64,000 bases of DNA from Hesseltinella vesiculosa (Eukaryota > Mucoromycota > Mucoromycetes > Mucorales > Cunninghamellaceae): NCBI GenBank assembly GCA_002104935.1, contig MCGT01000019.1, positions 62,001 through 126,000 of the forward strand, read 5' to 3'. Every line of letters begins with the position of its first letter. Position 1 is the stretch's first letter. Of this stretch, positions 44,023 through 54,732 are shown piece by piece. The notes below the pieces were generated by a model that had not been told where the DNA came from, made no database searches, and was given only the letters and a program-made list of their open reading frames with translations. A program made the translations under genes and the position numbers.

Positions 44023-46306
44023 GAAGATATTAAGACTAGATACAAAAATTAACGATGGAACTATGGTTAAGCAACCAAAATACGAAAAAGAAAGAGGAAA
44101 GACAAAAAGCAAAAAAAAAAAGCTTTTTTCTGTTATTTTTGGATGACGCGGGGTTCAACCAAATGGAATCAATTTGAAAAACTCAATTCAAGGAAAATCT
44201 TGTGCACAAACACCATCAAGCAAGTTTTTTATCCTCCTATCACAGCCACGATCATATGATCAACTGATCTGTCACTTTATCTTGACAGAGACTAAAAATA
44301 AAACAATATAAAATACGACATCTTTTATTTTTATTTTGCTATGCTTCAACAAGATCGACATCATGCCATTGAATCAGGGCCATTGCTGTAGGGTTACATG
44401 TTGTAACCAATGGTATTAAAAATTAGAACATGTTATTTTTTTCAAATGTGATGCAAAATACGGGCGAACCATTCACAGCAGCTCGTGCAACCTGTTTGAA
44501 TTGAACTCTATTTCGCCTCTGTCCCAAACAATGAATTGCAACGTCAGCTTTGATTGACACAGTAAAGCGGCACAATAACGACGCTACCTGCGGTCAATGG
44601 AAGTAGCCCAAACGACAATGTAAACCATGACATTGGCCAAGGCAAATAACAAAAACGAGGCTGAATTGAGCACTGTCAAAAAAAGCCAAACGATCTTGTG
44701 TCACCAAAGGGTTTTCGACCTCGAGGAAAATATGGTTTTTTTTATTATTTTAAATAAGCTCAAAGGCTCCCGGGAAATAGAAGACATGTCCGTGTTAGTG
44801 ATGCCTTCCATTTTTTTCTCCGTGTTTATATATATACTTTCCACCATGTAAAGAGTCGTGCACAAAAAAAAAAAAAAATGGGCTCAGGGTCTGGATGTCA
44901 CTGAGAGAGGGCCTTGTAGCTGGTTACCAAAAATTTGACTTGACCCACCCACTTGTGTAACGTCAATGCACCCGTCCACTAGATTTCTTTTGTTCCTGTT
45001 TTTGGACTTGAAGATGCCACCTTTCTTTCAGTTTTGTCACTCATCCTCGCTCTTTTTTTCGCTCGCTCATGCCAAATCGAGCCATTCTCTTATGATATTC
45101 CCTTTGTCAACGTCAGCATCGGAAATCCTGACCCTCCTGACTTTCCTCGAGGACAACAAAATGAAAACAAATGAAATCTGGCTTTTGAGGCTATTCCTAT
45201 TTTTTTATACTTTTTGCACTCCACCGCAGATCATCTCTTCGTCTTTCTGAGACGAGGAACGAGAGTTTGGTAAAGTTCATTTTTGACGATCGACATCGGC
45301 TGTTTATGTGATTGGACAAGCAATGCAAACTCTAGTGCGTGCAAAATCATTCCCAGTGCAAGTCTACCAGTCTTCTACCTCATCACTCGGCTGCCTGAGA
45401 GAGCTGTAACCTAAATCCTACTCGATTTTCATATTAAACTCTTGTGCAAAATTTGGAGTGAATCGACTTGAGCAATGCTGCTCCGTGATTTTTTGGATTT
45501 TTCATTGGATAGCCTGGGGGATCCCCTGAGGAAAATCGTCCATTTTTTCAATTTTTTAGCTGGCAGATCGGAGGTGTCAAAACAAAACCTGTCAAACGTT
45601 GGCTGGGCGACCGTTATCAATCGATCTGATTTTTTCAGCATCAGCAGCATTCATGCACTTGCGCATTCTCGCAAAATGACACATCGAACTGATCACTCAA
45701 AAGTGTTATGAAGCAATTGCTTTTTTTTTTCCAAAATGAAGAAGAGAATTTGGGTCGACAAATTCAACTTCCGCACAGGCCGTCCGCTTCCTGGCTGGCG
45801 CACACAGGGCAGATTATTCATTTTTTGAAGGAAAGATAAAGCGCTGGCAGTAGAAGGGTCAAAAATGCGAATGGCTCGCAACCTCTACCACCTACAATCC
45901 CACCTGATGAGGACACAGCACAAAGGAATGCGTGTGCTTTTTTCATGTTGCTCTCTCACCACGTTTTGCCCTGCCAATGTCGTGGCGTGGCTTAAAATTG
46001 AACTTCTCGCACAATGTTATAGTGACACTTCTACTCCAAGTGACAAGACATTGCGTTTTCTTATTGAAAATGTATACTTCCATGGCATCCCTTTATTTTG
46101 TGCAATCACTCACCAAGACTACATTTTCCCTCCCTTTTTAGAAACGGTAGGCAAGACAAGAGACAGCGACGTTGCTATCTTATTGGCTGCTGAATTTTAT
46201 TTTTTGCCGTAGTGTGGAGGACGCGCAAGCATCTTTTTTTTATTTTTCTCTCTTTACACTTTTTCCAGCACTTTTTTTTTTATTTTCGTCACCAACAATC
46301 AATACC
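44023..46306. other. Long intergenic region
   Basis: AT-rich with R1 repeat copy d (45385-45820). Short ORFs have no recognisable domains. The right end is the PRE5 promoter. Confidence 0.5.
45385..45820 (+). repeat. Dispersed repeat family R1, copy d
   Basis: Same orientation as copy a (2031-2440): TGCAAAATTTGGAGTG, GGGGATCCCCTGAGGAAAATCG, GTTGGCTGGGCGACC, TCTGATTTTTTCAGC, CATTCATGCACTTGCGC and GCGCACACAGGGCAG, in collinear order. Confidence 0.65.
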
Positions 46307-47626
46307 ATGGTAAGCATTCGCATGTTATTTGACTGTTTCTACAAAAGGGCCAGGGTCTAACAGGAACTGCCTTATGCATTGGACCATTGAACCTTACCAT
46401 TTCTTTATACTCTTGCGCTAGTTTCGAAATCAATATGACAATGATGTGTCGACCTGGTCTCCACAGGGCCGTATTCATCAAGTAGAATATGCTGTTGAAG
46501 CCGTCAAACAAGGGTCTGCTGCTATCGGTTTAAGAAATAAGGAATATGTTGTATTATTAGCCCTGAAGGTAATGAGAAAGAAAAGTGTTGTTTGGGTGCA
46601 AGACACGTCAATCTGAACTGACGTATTTTTTTTCTTCGTCTTTGCTTGCGGAATGGACATGGATCTAGCGATCTTCGGGTGAATTGGCTTCCTACCAAAA
46701 GAAACTGATCAAGATTGACGACCACATGGGTATTGGCATTGCTGGCTTGACTTCCGATGCTCGTGTCTTGAGGTACAGAAAAAGAAAATCGACATAAGTT
46801 ATTGAGTGATCCCTGACGTCACCTCTCCTTTAGTAACTTTATGCGTAACGAGGCCATGCGATCAAAAATGCTCTACGACAGACCTTTACCTGTGCAACGT
46901 ATTGTGGCTGCTATCGGTGACAGTAAGTCCAGGCGTGGCTGAAAAAAAAATAGAACCGTGACGTCTCACCACTCTTGTTTGGATCTTGGTAGAGGCTCAA
47001 GTGAACACCCAACATTATGGTCGACGACCCTATGGTGTGGGTCTGTTAGTCAGTGGTTACGACGTAAGGATTTTTTTTGTCCAATGAACAGAGACACAAA
47101 GAAGCAAGTTACTCACTCGGATCGTTTGTCAATCACAGGAAACTGGCCCTCACTTGTTTGAATGCTCGCCTACTGGGACCATTTTTGAATACCATGCCAT
47201 GTCCATTGGTGCTCGATCGCAATCCGCCAAGACATATCTGGAAAAGTATTATGACTCCTTTGCCGATTGTAAGTGTGGAAAAGTCGATGTTTATGTGAAG
47301 TGACAAAGCCAAAGATCTCACATTGCCACCTCTCCTTTCTTTTTTTGTGCATGGCAGCATCTTTGGATGAATTGATTCGCCATGGTCTGCAAGCCCTTCG
47401 TGACACATTGCAACAAGACAAGGCTCTGGACATCCACAATACATCTTTGGGCATCGTTGGTAAGGACAAGGATTTCGAGATCATCGAGGGTGATGCTCTG
47501 CAAAAATACCTGGACATGCTGGACGACACTGGCCGGCCTCAAACTGGCAATGTGTTGGAAGAAATGGATACAACTGGCCCTTCTGAAGATCAAGGTGGCG
47601 CCTCTGCCATGGATACCGACAACTAA
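46307..47626 (+). CDS. PRE5: 20S proteasome subunit alpha (PSMA1/PRE5 type)
   Basis: Seven exons: 46307-46309 (ATG only), 46422-46568, 46669-46772, 46834-46922, 46993-47063, 47139-47268, 47358-47626, giving 270 aa. It forms part of the outer alpha ring of the 20S proteasome. The N-terminus [24 protein letters not shown] is the alpha-subunit gate signature, specifically like PSMA1 (FRNQYDND). [32 protein letters not shown] and [15 protein letters not shown] follow in order. The C-terminal tail is acidic ([14 protein letters not shown]). The start codon sits alone on exon 1, followed by GTAAGC. Confidence 0.95.
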
Positions 47627-47873
47627 ACCTTGGCCATCGCTTCAGTCTCGGCCAAGCAATAAAAAACCAGATCATTTTAAACACGTTGGAGGAAGAGGAA
47701 AAGAACGAATTGGCTATGATGAAAGGATGCAAGGCATTTTTACGAGCTTCTACATTGTGAAGGGAAGAGGCGATGATGAATGGGTAAGTGTTGATTTAAC
47801 AGGGCTAGCTCCACCGGACAGCCACTGTTCCTCCACACTTGAACGTCCTGGCCACCATGTTGGTCACTTCGTT

Positions 47874-48202
47874 TTAGCCAAGACTACTTCCACCTTCGAC
47901 ACAACAGTCACTGGCCAAGGCAAGGCTCATCACTCGGTAGGCGGCTAGGACGGAAAAGACTCCCAAATTTGACAAGCAGGCCACAAGCGAAGCCTCTGCC
48001 AATGGCATGGCCTGAAAAAAAAAAAAGACCACCAAAGGTGACCTTTCATGCGACCTACTTTGGTTTGTAGGGCGAGATGGATACATACTTGTCGCACTTT
48101 GTCCTGCTCATTCACGCAGTGATTCAGGTCGGGCTACTTTAAGCCATCGCCAGCACTTCTTTGCTGCAGCTGCTCTTGTACCTGTTCCTTTCGCTTGGCC
48201 AT
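47874..48202 (-). CDS. Possible small membrane protein, three short exons
   Basis: Tentative model: 48202-48182, 48103-48089 (15-nt microexon), 48011-47874, giving 57 aa. It has a charged N-terminus (MAKRKEQDKVRQ) followed by a largely hydrophobic segment (ASLVACLSNLGVFSVLAAYRVMSLAL). All splice sites are canonical and keep frame, and the spacer lies between two real genes, but no homologue comes to mind. The microexon makes the model uncertain. Confidence 0.35.
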
Positions 48203-48381
48203 GCTTTTGATCGATTGGTCCTTTTCCCCACTACCGACGTCAGATTAGATTGATCTCTATATGAATGCACCTATGCGAGTCATTTTATTGGTTCCAAGCA
48301 AGTTGAAAGCGATGAGGTGAGGCTGGACAGGAGGAGGAGGGAGGGAATATGTTACAGATTGATGAGGGAAAGGACAGAGGC

Positions 48382-48839
48382 TCACTTTTTGGCCTTGCCT
48401 TCCAAAAATTCCTTCGCTTCGTTGATCTTCGTGGCCATGTACGGTGAGCCGCCACGATCGGGGTGATTGAGCAACATGATCTTACGATGAGCTTCCTTGA
48501 TTTTGTTCTTTGTCGCTTGCGATTCCCTGTCATCGTTGGAAAAAAAAGTAAGTGCCAGGGTACTTGTTTTTAAAACGTAGATCGGTTACCTCAAACCAAG
48601 GATCAGAGCAGCTTCTCTTTTGTTCATCTTAGCATCGAAACCGCCTTTGTAAAACTTGGACATGCGAGGTTTCTTGGGCATCTTTTGCCAATGCTCAAAG
48701 GCTTTCATACCAAAGCGAGCAGCTGTGGCAGCACCGGCAACAGCAAAACCAACAACAACCGCTGAAGACTAAATATGCAGAGAATAGTATTAACATAAAG
48801 GCCACCTACTCTGATTCATTTGTAATGGAGACCTACCAT
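48382..48839 (-). CDS. PAM18: PAM18/TIM14, J-protein of the mitochondrial import motor
   Basis: Three exons: 48839-48837 (ATG only), 48768-48590, 48526-48382, giving 108 aa. Pam18 stimulates mitochondrial Hsp70 at the TIM23 channel. Residues 2-22 form the inner-membrane helix ([20 protein letters not shown]), then [30 protein letters not shown] and the J domain with HPD at about 82-84 ([24 protein letters not shown]). Length and layout match the family. The start codon is alone on exon 1, followed by GTAGGT. Confidence 0.95.
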
Positions 48840-49002
48840 GTCAATGAATAGGGATATACTGGAATAAAGGGAAACAGAAGTCTTTTTTTTTTGTTTTTTT
48901 TTTAAGAAAACCCGGGCGACCAATCAGGATGCTTGAGAATCACCCAAAAAAAAAAAAAAAGAGTGTCTTGCTTTTTCTCTCCCCCTCTCATTAATCATAT
49001 CA

Positions 49003-50457
49003 ATGCCAACTGCCGTATTCCTTGTCCACCGTTGTTTTATAAGTAGCTCATGCATGAGCAAATTTACCACGGCTGGAAATCTGCGACGTCATCTCACTAC
49101 TCAGCATGGCTTCTCTATTCCTCATCGATTTTCCATTGAACGCCGTCGCAACAGCGAAATTTATATCTACGTTGGTGAACCTCCGTCGAGTGACGTCGAA
49201 ATTCAACAACATTGCGCCTGTCCTTGCTGTAACGATCATTTTGCCGAGTTAACCAGCCTGAACTGCCATTTCTTCGGTGCACACTACGAGTATGTCGGTC
49301 ACCAATCCCAAGGAGAATCAGATCAGCAAGACGAAGAAAATGTACCGAGCAGCTCGCTGTCAGTCACACCAAACAGCACTGGTCAGAAGCGAAATTACGA
49401 TGAGGCACTGTGCTTGGATGGGATAATATTTGATAGTCCACTTGGGGAGCATTTGTTTGCCAAGAACTTTGATGTATCAAATGCATTCGGTGCAATGAAA
49501 GCTTCGTTGGCGACGAACAAGTCGAAGCTGTCCCTGGAAGACAACTTATTTCTAGCCCTTTCATCAACCTCAATACTTCTCTTGCAACCAAACAAATATC
49601 CTGACGAAGTACAACCCTTTTTCAGCTATGATGACTGGCGGGAAGCCAGCGAACGAATTCAACTGATGTTCAAAATCAAACGCCTGCCCATGCCCATCGC
49701 AACAACCATGCAATTCATTGAAATCACCGACAAGCTACGGAGCAAAAGTATCAGTCGAGTTGGAGCAGTGATCAGACTGAAATCATTAACATTACAAGCC
49801 CAGGAAAAGAAGCTGGCCAAGGCATTCGCTGGTATGATCTCAAAGCTTCCATTTGTTGCATTGGACGAGGATATGCATGAGATGGAACGTTGCTCTCGAT
49901 TTGTTGATCCCTTTTTGTCCGGGCTATTCGATGACCCTGACAACGGTGTTTATCTGCGCTGGACTGATGAGACCACTTTGACGGCGACCAAATCATGTGG
50001 TGTCAAATGGGGAAGTAGCCTTGCCTATGGTGAAGCAAAGCCGGCAACGCAAGTTGACAACCATTTGGTGGTAAACAAAGACTTGGTCAAGGTTGCTTTG
50101 CTCTGCAAAGAAGCACTGGACAATCAATTGTATGAAGGAATGTTGGGCATCCAGGTGATTGGAAGGACCGTGGCGTTTTATGTTCTAACTTTACCTGCAC
50201 AAAGCTTGTACACTCTCATCCCCCTCGCCCAAATCGAACTTCCTGACAGCCTCCAAGACTTGCCCAGTTTCGCCACCGAGACTCCCTCCCTCCTGAAGGT
50301 CTTGGACGCCTTCGACAGACTTTGTGTTCCTGCTGCTCACCCTGAGGTCACCCGTCAACGACTTGCACCAACCCTGACCATGTCAAAAATCCTACAGCTC
50401 TTCTCCGAATCAAAAGGTTGCAAACGTCCGTGTAACCTCTATCTTCGATATAATTGA
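49003..50457 (+). CDS. Intronless C2H2 zinc-finger protein with PD-(D/E)XK-like C-terminal domain
   Basis: One uninterrupted ORF of 484 aa. Two N-terminal C2H2-like fingers: a first with irregular Cys spacing (C11, C17, F21, L27, H30, H35) and a regular second (C73-x2-C76-x3-F80-x5-L86-x2-H89-x4-H94). The rest aligns with the intron-rich gene at 38672-40868: SRFVDPFLSGLFDDPDNGVYLRW, TTLTA, YGEAKP (E344, K346), NKDLVKVALLCKEALD, IQVIGRTVAFYV, IELPDSLQDLP, ending KRPCNLY. The position of the family's conserved Asp (RPD) reads KSCG here, so a nuclease, if that is what the fold is, may be inactive. No introns where the relative has two in the shared part: a retrocopy or a transposon-like gene. 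Confidence 0.7.
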   Translation: MPTAVFLVHRCFISSSCMSKFTTAGNLRRHLTTQHGFSIPHRFSIERRRNSEIYIYVGEPPSSDVEIQQHCACPCCNDHFAELTSLNCHFFGAHYEYVGHQSQGESDQQDEENVPSSSLSVTPNSTGQKRNYDEALCLDGIIFDSPLGEHLFAKNFDVSNAFGAMKASLATNKSKLSLEDNLFLALSSTSILLLQPNKYPDEVQPFFSYDDWREASERIQLMFKIKRLPMPIATTMQFIEITDKLRSKSISRVGAVIRLKSLTLQAQEKKLAKAFAGMISKLPFVALDEDMHEMERCSRFVDPFLSGLFDDPDNGVYLRWTDETTLTATKSCGVKWGSSLAYGEAKPATQVDNHLVVNKDLVKVALLCKEALDNQLYEGMLGIQVIGRTVAFYVLTLPAQSLYTLIPLAQIELPDSLQDLPSFATETPSLLKVLDAFDRLCVPAAHPEVTRQRLAPTLTMSKILQLFSESKGCKRPCNLYLRYN

Positions 50458-50789
50458 CTGACTTTATCGCAGGCTCCTAGCGCACTGCCAGAGCTCCACC
50501 AAAAAAAAAAAAAAATAGCCGGCATGTCACGCGTTCTTTTGACATAAATACAAGCGATACGGTAAAGAAAGGAAAGGCATCGTATGCTTACTAGAAATGC
50601 TTGACAATCTACGTCAAGCTGATGGCCTTCATTCAATAGATCTCTTGCCGCAACTCTTTCAATTGGCAAGGGCTATCGTGTTGAAGGAAGTGTGGGGAGT
50701 GCTGTAAACAAAGTGGTGGCTAGGCGGTTGACTTGGAAAATCGAAGTGAGTTAGTGTAGCTGCAATCACAAACAAAGGGGAAATGCTAG

Positions 50790-51062
50790 TCAATGACATC
50801 TTCGCTGTTGAAGGAAAAAGAAATAAAAAAAAAAATTGCAAGGACGTTTACGATTTTGAGATGTGGAAAGAAGTTGACCGAAGATGGAGCTGCTTAGCAA
50901 AACGTCTGAAATATCGGAGACCAGCTTTGGTAAATCATACAGGCAATCTGGAATCTTGATTTTGGCAAATTCATGCATCATATACAGGCCACTTGAAGGT
51001 AATACCAAGATATAATAGGTGATTGTACTACCAACGATCTGTAAACCCATAACTCCCATCAT
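50790..51062 (-). pseudogene. Fragment of the PD-(D/E)XK-like family, opposite strand
   Basis: Encodes GLQIVGSTITYYILVLPSSGLYMM, FAKIKIPDCLYDLPKLV and a terminal KRPCNFF, matching the C-terminal ~120 residues of the protein at 49003 (IQVIGRT, LPAQSLYTL, IELPDSLQDLP, KRPCNLY). The upstream coding part, including the ExK motif, is absent. It faces the intact gene tail to tail. Confidence 0.75.
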
Positions 51063-51234
51063 TTAGATCAGTTATGTTTTATGCTTTCCAAGTGACGTCA
51101 GCAAACAACATGCGCAATGACAATTTTTTATTTATTAAAATGTTGGTCAGTTTAATACAACAACGGACATGAAAAAGGGGAGGATGTACAATGATGTCTA
51201 TGCAGATGAGTAGAGGTAGAAAAATGTTGCAGGC

Positions 51235-52922
51235 TTACTCGGCCAACTTCTTTTTCTTGTTGATCCGTTTTCGTTCACCAAATTTGCCGTCATGCATAGC
51301 CTAGTCGGAGTGAAAGATACGGGGGTTAAGTTAGGTTGCCTTAGTATGATATCAGCTTACCATGGATGCCATTCGCTTGGCGGTGGTAACATCGTTCAAG
51401 TTCTCCAGCACCTTGTTTTCATCCAGTGTGTATTCTTTCATCTTGGTATCTAGATGAGGCAAAGTGAAAGGGTAAGTGTCCGCTGCTGCATTTTCTTTTT
51501 CACGCTTACTTGTCTTGGCTTCAATGTTCTGTACGAGTTTGATGTCTTTTTCCGACACGATGGCAATGGATTGACCACCACGACCGGCACGAGCTGTACG
51601 ACCAACACGATGGATATAATCTGTAGGATCTCTTGGGATATCAAAATTAATGACCCATTCGACGGACGGGATATCCAAACCACTAGAAATAGAGAAAAGG
51701 TGAGGCTGACTGGACTAGCCCACTTTTTTTTTGTTTTACCGACTGCCAACATCGGTGGAGATCAACACCTTGACGACTTCAGCACGGAATTTTCCCAAGG
51801 AATCCAGACGTTGTTGCTGTGACATTTCCGAGTGAAGGGCGGTGCATCGGATGCCGAGTTGCTTCAGCGTAATGGTGATGGTCTCGGCAGTGGAGCAGCG
51901 ACCACAAAAGATGATGGCGGACTTGTTCTCGAAATCGGGGCTCTGCAGCAGGTGGTTCAGGTAAAGCATTTTGACTTGGGTGGGGACAAACAGGTAGTGT
52001 TGGTCAAGAGTAGCGACCGTCTTGGTGTCTCCTTGGCATACATGGACAAAGGGCTTCTTTTTGGTATCTTCCAAAGCAAGGATGGAGTCGGTCATGGTGG
52101 CTGTGAACAGCAGTGTTTGGCGTTGCTCAGGCATAGCATTGAAGATCACGCCGAGCTCTTTGGCAAACGTGGGTGTCAGCAATCGATCCGCTTCGTCAAG
52201 CACCAAGTGCTTCACGCGCGACAAGTCTATAGCACCAGAGCTGCTCTGCAAATGGTCTCGTAACCGGCCGGGTGTCGCAATCACTACGTGAGGCCGCTTG
52301 CCCAATTCCAGAGCTTGGGTCATCATATCTACATCACAGCGGGAAGAAAGCGTTAGTATGGACATGCTGAGCGTATGTCGGGTATCTTACCCATGCCACC
52401 AACAATCACACACTCCTTTATGCCGATGCCCTTTCCCAAAACTCGAAATTGCTCTGCGATTTGATAGGCTAGTTCTCTGCAGCACAAGCGGAGACGAGGA
52501 AGTCATTAGTCACGTCCGTGCACATGGAGCTGATACGCTTACCTGGTTGGTGTCAGAACCACGGCAAACACACCATAAGGATCTTCTGAAAGCCGTTGAA
52601 TGATCGGCAGGGCAAAGGTGGCCGTTTTACCCGACCCAGTTTTGGCACCACCAATCACATCTCGCCCTAGCGAATGAAGAAGAAGAAAATAAAGTCAGAG
52701 ATAGATTGTAGCATGTTGACTGGGATTACCTGCAAGAATGGGGGGAATACAAGCTCGCTGAATCTCGGTTGGTTGCTTGATCTGCATGACTTGCAGAGTC
52801 TCAACTAGCCACGGATCTATACCAATGTCGGTAAAAGAGGCGGTGGAAGGAGCGATCTTTTTAGCAGCAGGTGTTGTCTGCTTCTTTTTAATCGATGCTG
52901 CAACTCGTCCAACAGTGGCCAT
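51235..52922 (-). CDS. DBP8: DEAD-box ATP-dependent RNA helicase DBP8 (DDX49 type)
   Basis: Seven exons: 52922-52730, 52666-52543, 52476-52391, 52328-51740, 51682-51510, 51449-51361, 51300-51235, giving 439 aa. Dbp8 acts in the nucleolus in 40S ribosomal subunit maturation. Motifs in order: Q motif ([15 protein letters not shown]...QPTEIQ), Walker A (AKTGSGKT, about 72-79), [29 protein letters not shown] (about 179-182), SAT-equivalent [30 protein letters not shown]. The C-terminus is lysine rich. The DMMTQALEL and [10 protein letters not shown] blocks point to DBP8 rather than other DEAD proteins. Divergent from PA2G4. Confidence 0.94.
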
Positions 52923-53324
52923 CGTTTCAATTGTGAAGGAAGGGGGAAAAAAAGAAAAAGGCTTCTCTTTTTTTTTTTTTTTTTTTTTCGTCCAAATGGC
53001 GGAGTTTGAGCGTGCATCATGGCCAATAAGAGTGAGGTCATGCAACCATGGCAACGAGGACTTTCGTGAAGGAAACAAAAAAGGGGGGACAAGGACCTGA
53101 TGAACAGCACAAGTAGGTTCCGTTTTTATGTTGTTAGAAAGGTGGCCTTGAAAAGCAAGCACGTCATCAAGCAATACGCTTTTCCTTGGTATCTTTTTTT
53201 TTACTTGAGCGGCATACCATCCGCAGTGTGGCTTTGCCCCGATTTTTTTTTTTCCCTTTTTCTCCTCGTCTCTTTTTTCCTTTGTCTTGTTTTTTTCTTT
53301 TCATTACTTTTTCTCTTATACACC
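52923..53324. promoter_or_regulatory. Divergent promoter, DBP8 / PA2G4
   Basis: 402 nt between two divergent genes that both act in ribosome biogenesis. It contains a long T-run (about 52970-52989) and pyrimidine tracts close to the PA2G4 start. No specific binding site identified. Confidence 0.45.
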
Positions 53325-54732
53325 ATGTCCAAGAAAGCCACCACCACTCCTGAAGTTGATACTTCCATTGCCAACCCCTCTGCTTTGAACAAATACAAGG
53401 ATGCCGCTGCCATCACCAACAGTAACGTCATTTTAAAAATAAAACGTCATGGGAAGAAAGACACTGACGTTTGATTTATTGTTTTCTTCATGTAGACGTC
53501 CTCGAAAAGGTGATTGCTCTCTGTGTTCCTGGTGCCAAGGTCTTGGACATCTGTGTCGAAGGTGACAAGTTGATCCGTGAAGCTACCAAGGCTACCTACA
53601 CAAAGGCCAAGTTCACCAAGGGTAATAATAAAACAGCGTCGTGTGAACATTTTTTTTTACTGATGCGCGCGTTTTTTTTTCCCTCTTTCTTATTATTCAA
53701 CTTAGGTGTTGGTTTCCCCACCACTGTGTCTTTGAACAACACTGTTGCTCACTTCTCTCCCATTCCTTCGGATCCCGAAGCTGCCACCGTTTTGGCCGAA
53801 GGCGATGTTGCCAAGATGTATGTCTAAAGCCGAGGCTCCCAGACAATGGCTCACCCACTTGCTTTTTTTTTTTTGAACCTAGTCAATTGGGTACCCAAAT
53901 CGATGGCTACTGTGCCACCGTTGCCCACACCTTGGTTGTGGGTGCCTCTGCCGAAAAGCCCGTCACCGGTGCCAAGGCCGATGCCATCCAAGCTGCTCAC
54001 ACTGCTCTCGAAGCCACCATCCGCATGATCCGCCCCGGTAACAAGAACATGGAAATCACAAAGGTTGTTGATCAAATCACCGAAGCCTATGGTACCAAGG
54101 CCGTCGAAGGCATGCTGTCTCACCAACAATTGCAAAACGTCACCGATGGCGAAAAGCAAGTAAGTGGACTCCCAGTCGACAGCAGTATCGGGATGGCTAA
54201 TGACCTATCTGTCTTTGAATAGATCATCTTGAACCCCATGGAAGCCCACTTGAAGGACTTCAAGCGCATTGAATTTGCCGAAAATGAAGTGTACTGTGTT
54301 GATATCCTCGTGTCCACCGGTGATGGCAAGGTCCGTCCCTCCACTGCCCGCACCACCGTCTACAAGAAGACCAACACCCGCTACCAACTCAAGATGGCTG
54401 CTTCCCGCCAAGTGCTGAGCGATATCCAAGCCAAGGCCGGTAGCTTCCCCTTCTCCCTCCGCGACTTGGAAGACGAACGCAAGGCCCGCATGGGTATTGT
54501 CGAATGTGCCAAGCACCAAACCGTCTTGCCCTACGACATTGTCACCGAGCGTGAAGGTGCCGTTGTTGCCCAATTCCTGACCACCGTCCTTGTCACCAAG
54601 AAGGGCAACGTTGTCATCTGTGACCCTCGCTTCAACGCCGCTGTCGTCAAGTCTGACAAGTCTGTCAAGGATGAAGAAATCGTCAAGTTGCTTGCCACCG
54701 AATACGCTCCCCCCAAGAAGGCTACCAAATAA
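53325..54732 (+). CDS. PA2G4/EBP1-like protein (methionine-aminopeptidase fold, inactive)
   Basis: Five exons: 53325-53421, 53496-53621, 53706-53817, 53883-54159, 54223-54732, giving 373 aa. Homologues (EBP1, fission yeast Cdb4, yeast Arx1 relatives) bind ribosomes and pre-60S particles near the tunnel exit. The pita-bread fold is visible: NPSALNKYKDAAAITNNVLEKVIALC, GVGFPTTVSLNNTVAHFSPI, GYCATVAHTLVVG, HLKDFKRIEFAENEVYCVDILVSTG. The metal-binding set of true MetAPs is not conserved, in line with a non-enzymatic role. Strong codon bias towards C-ending codons suggests high expression. The C-terminus is basic (PPKKATK). Confidence 0.93.
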
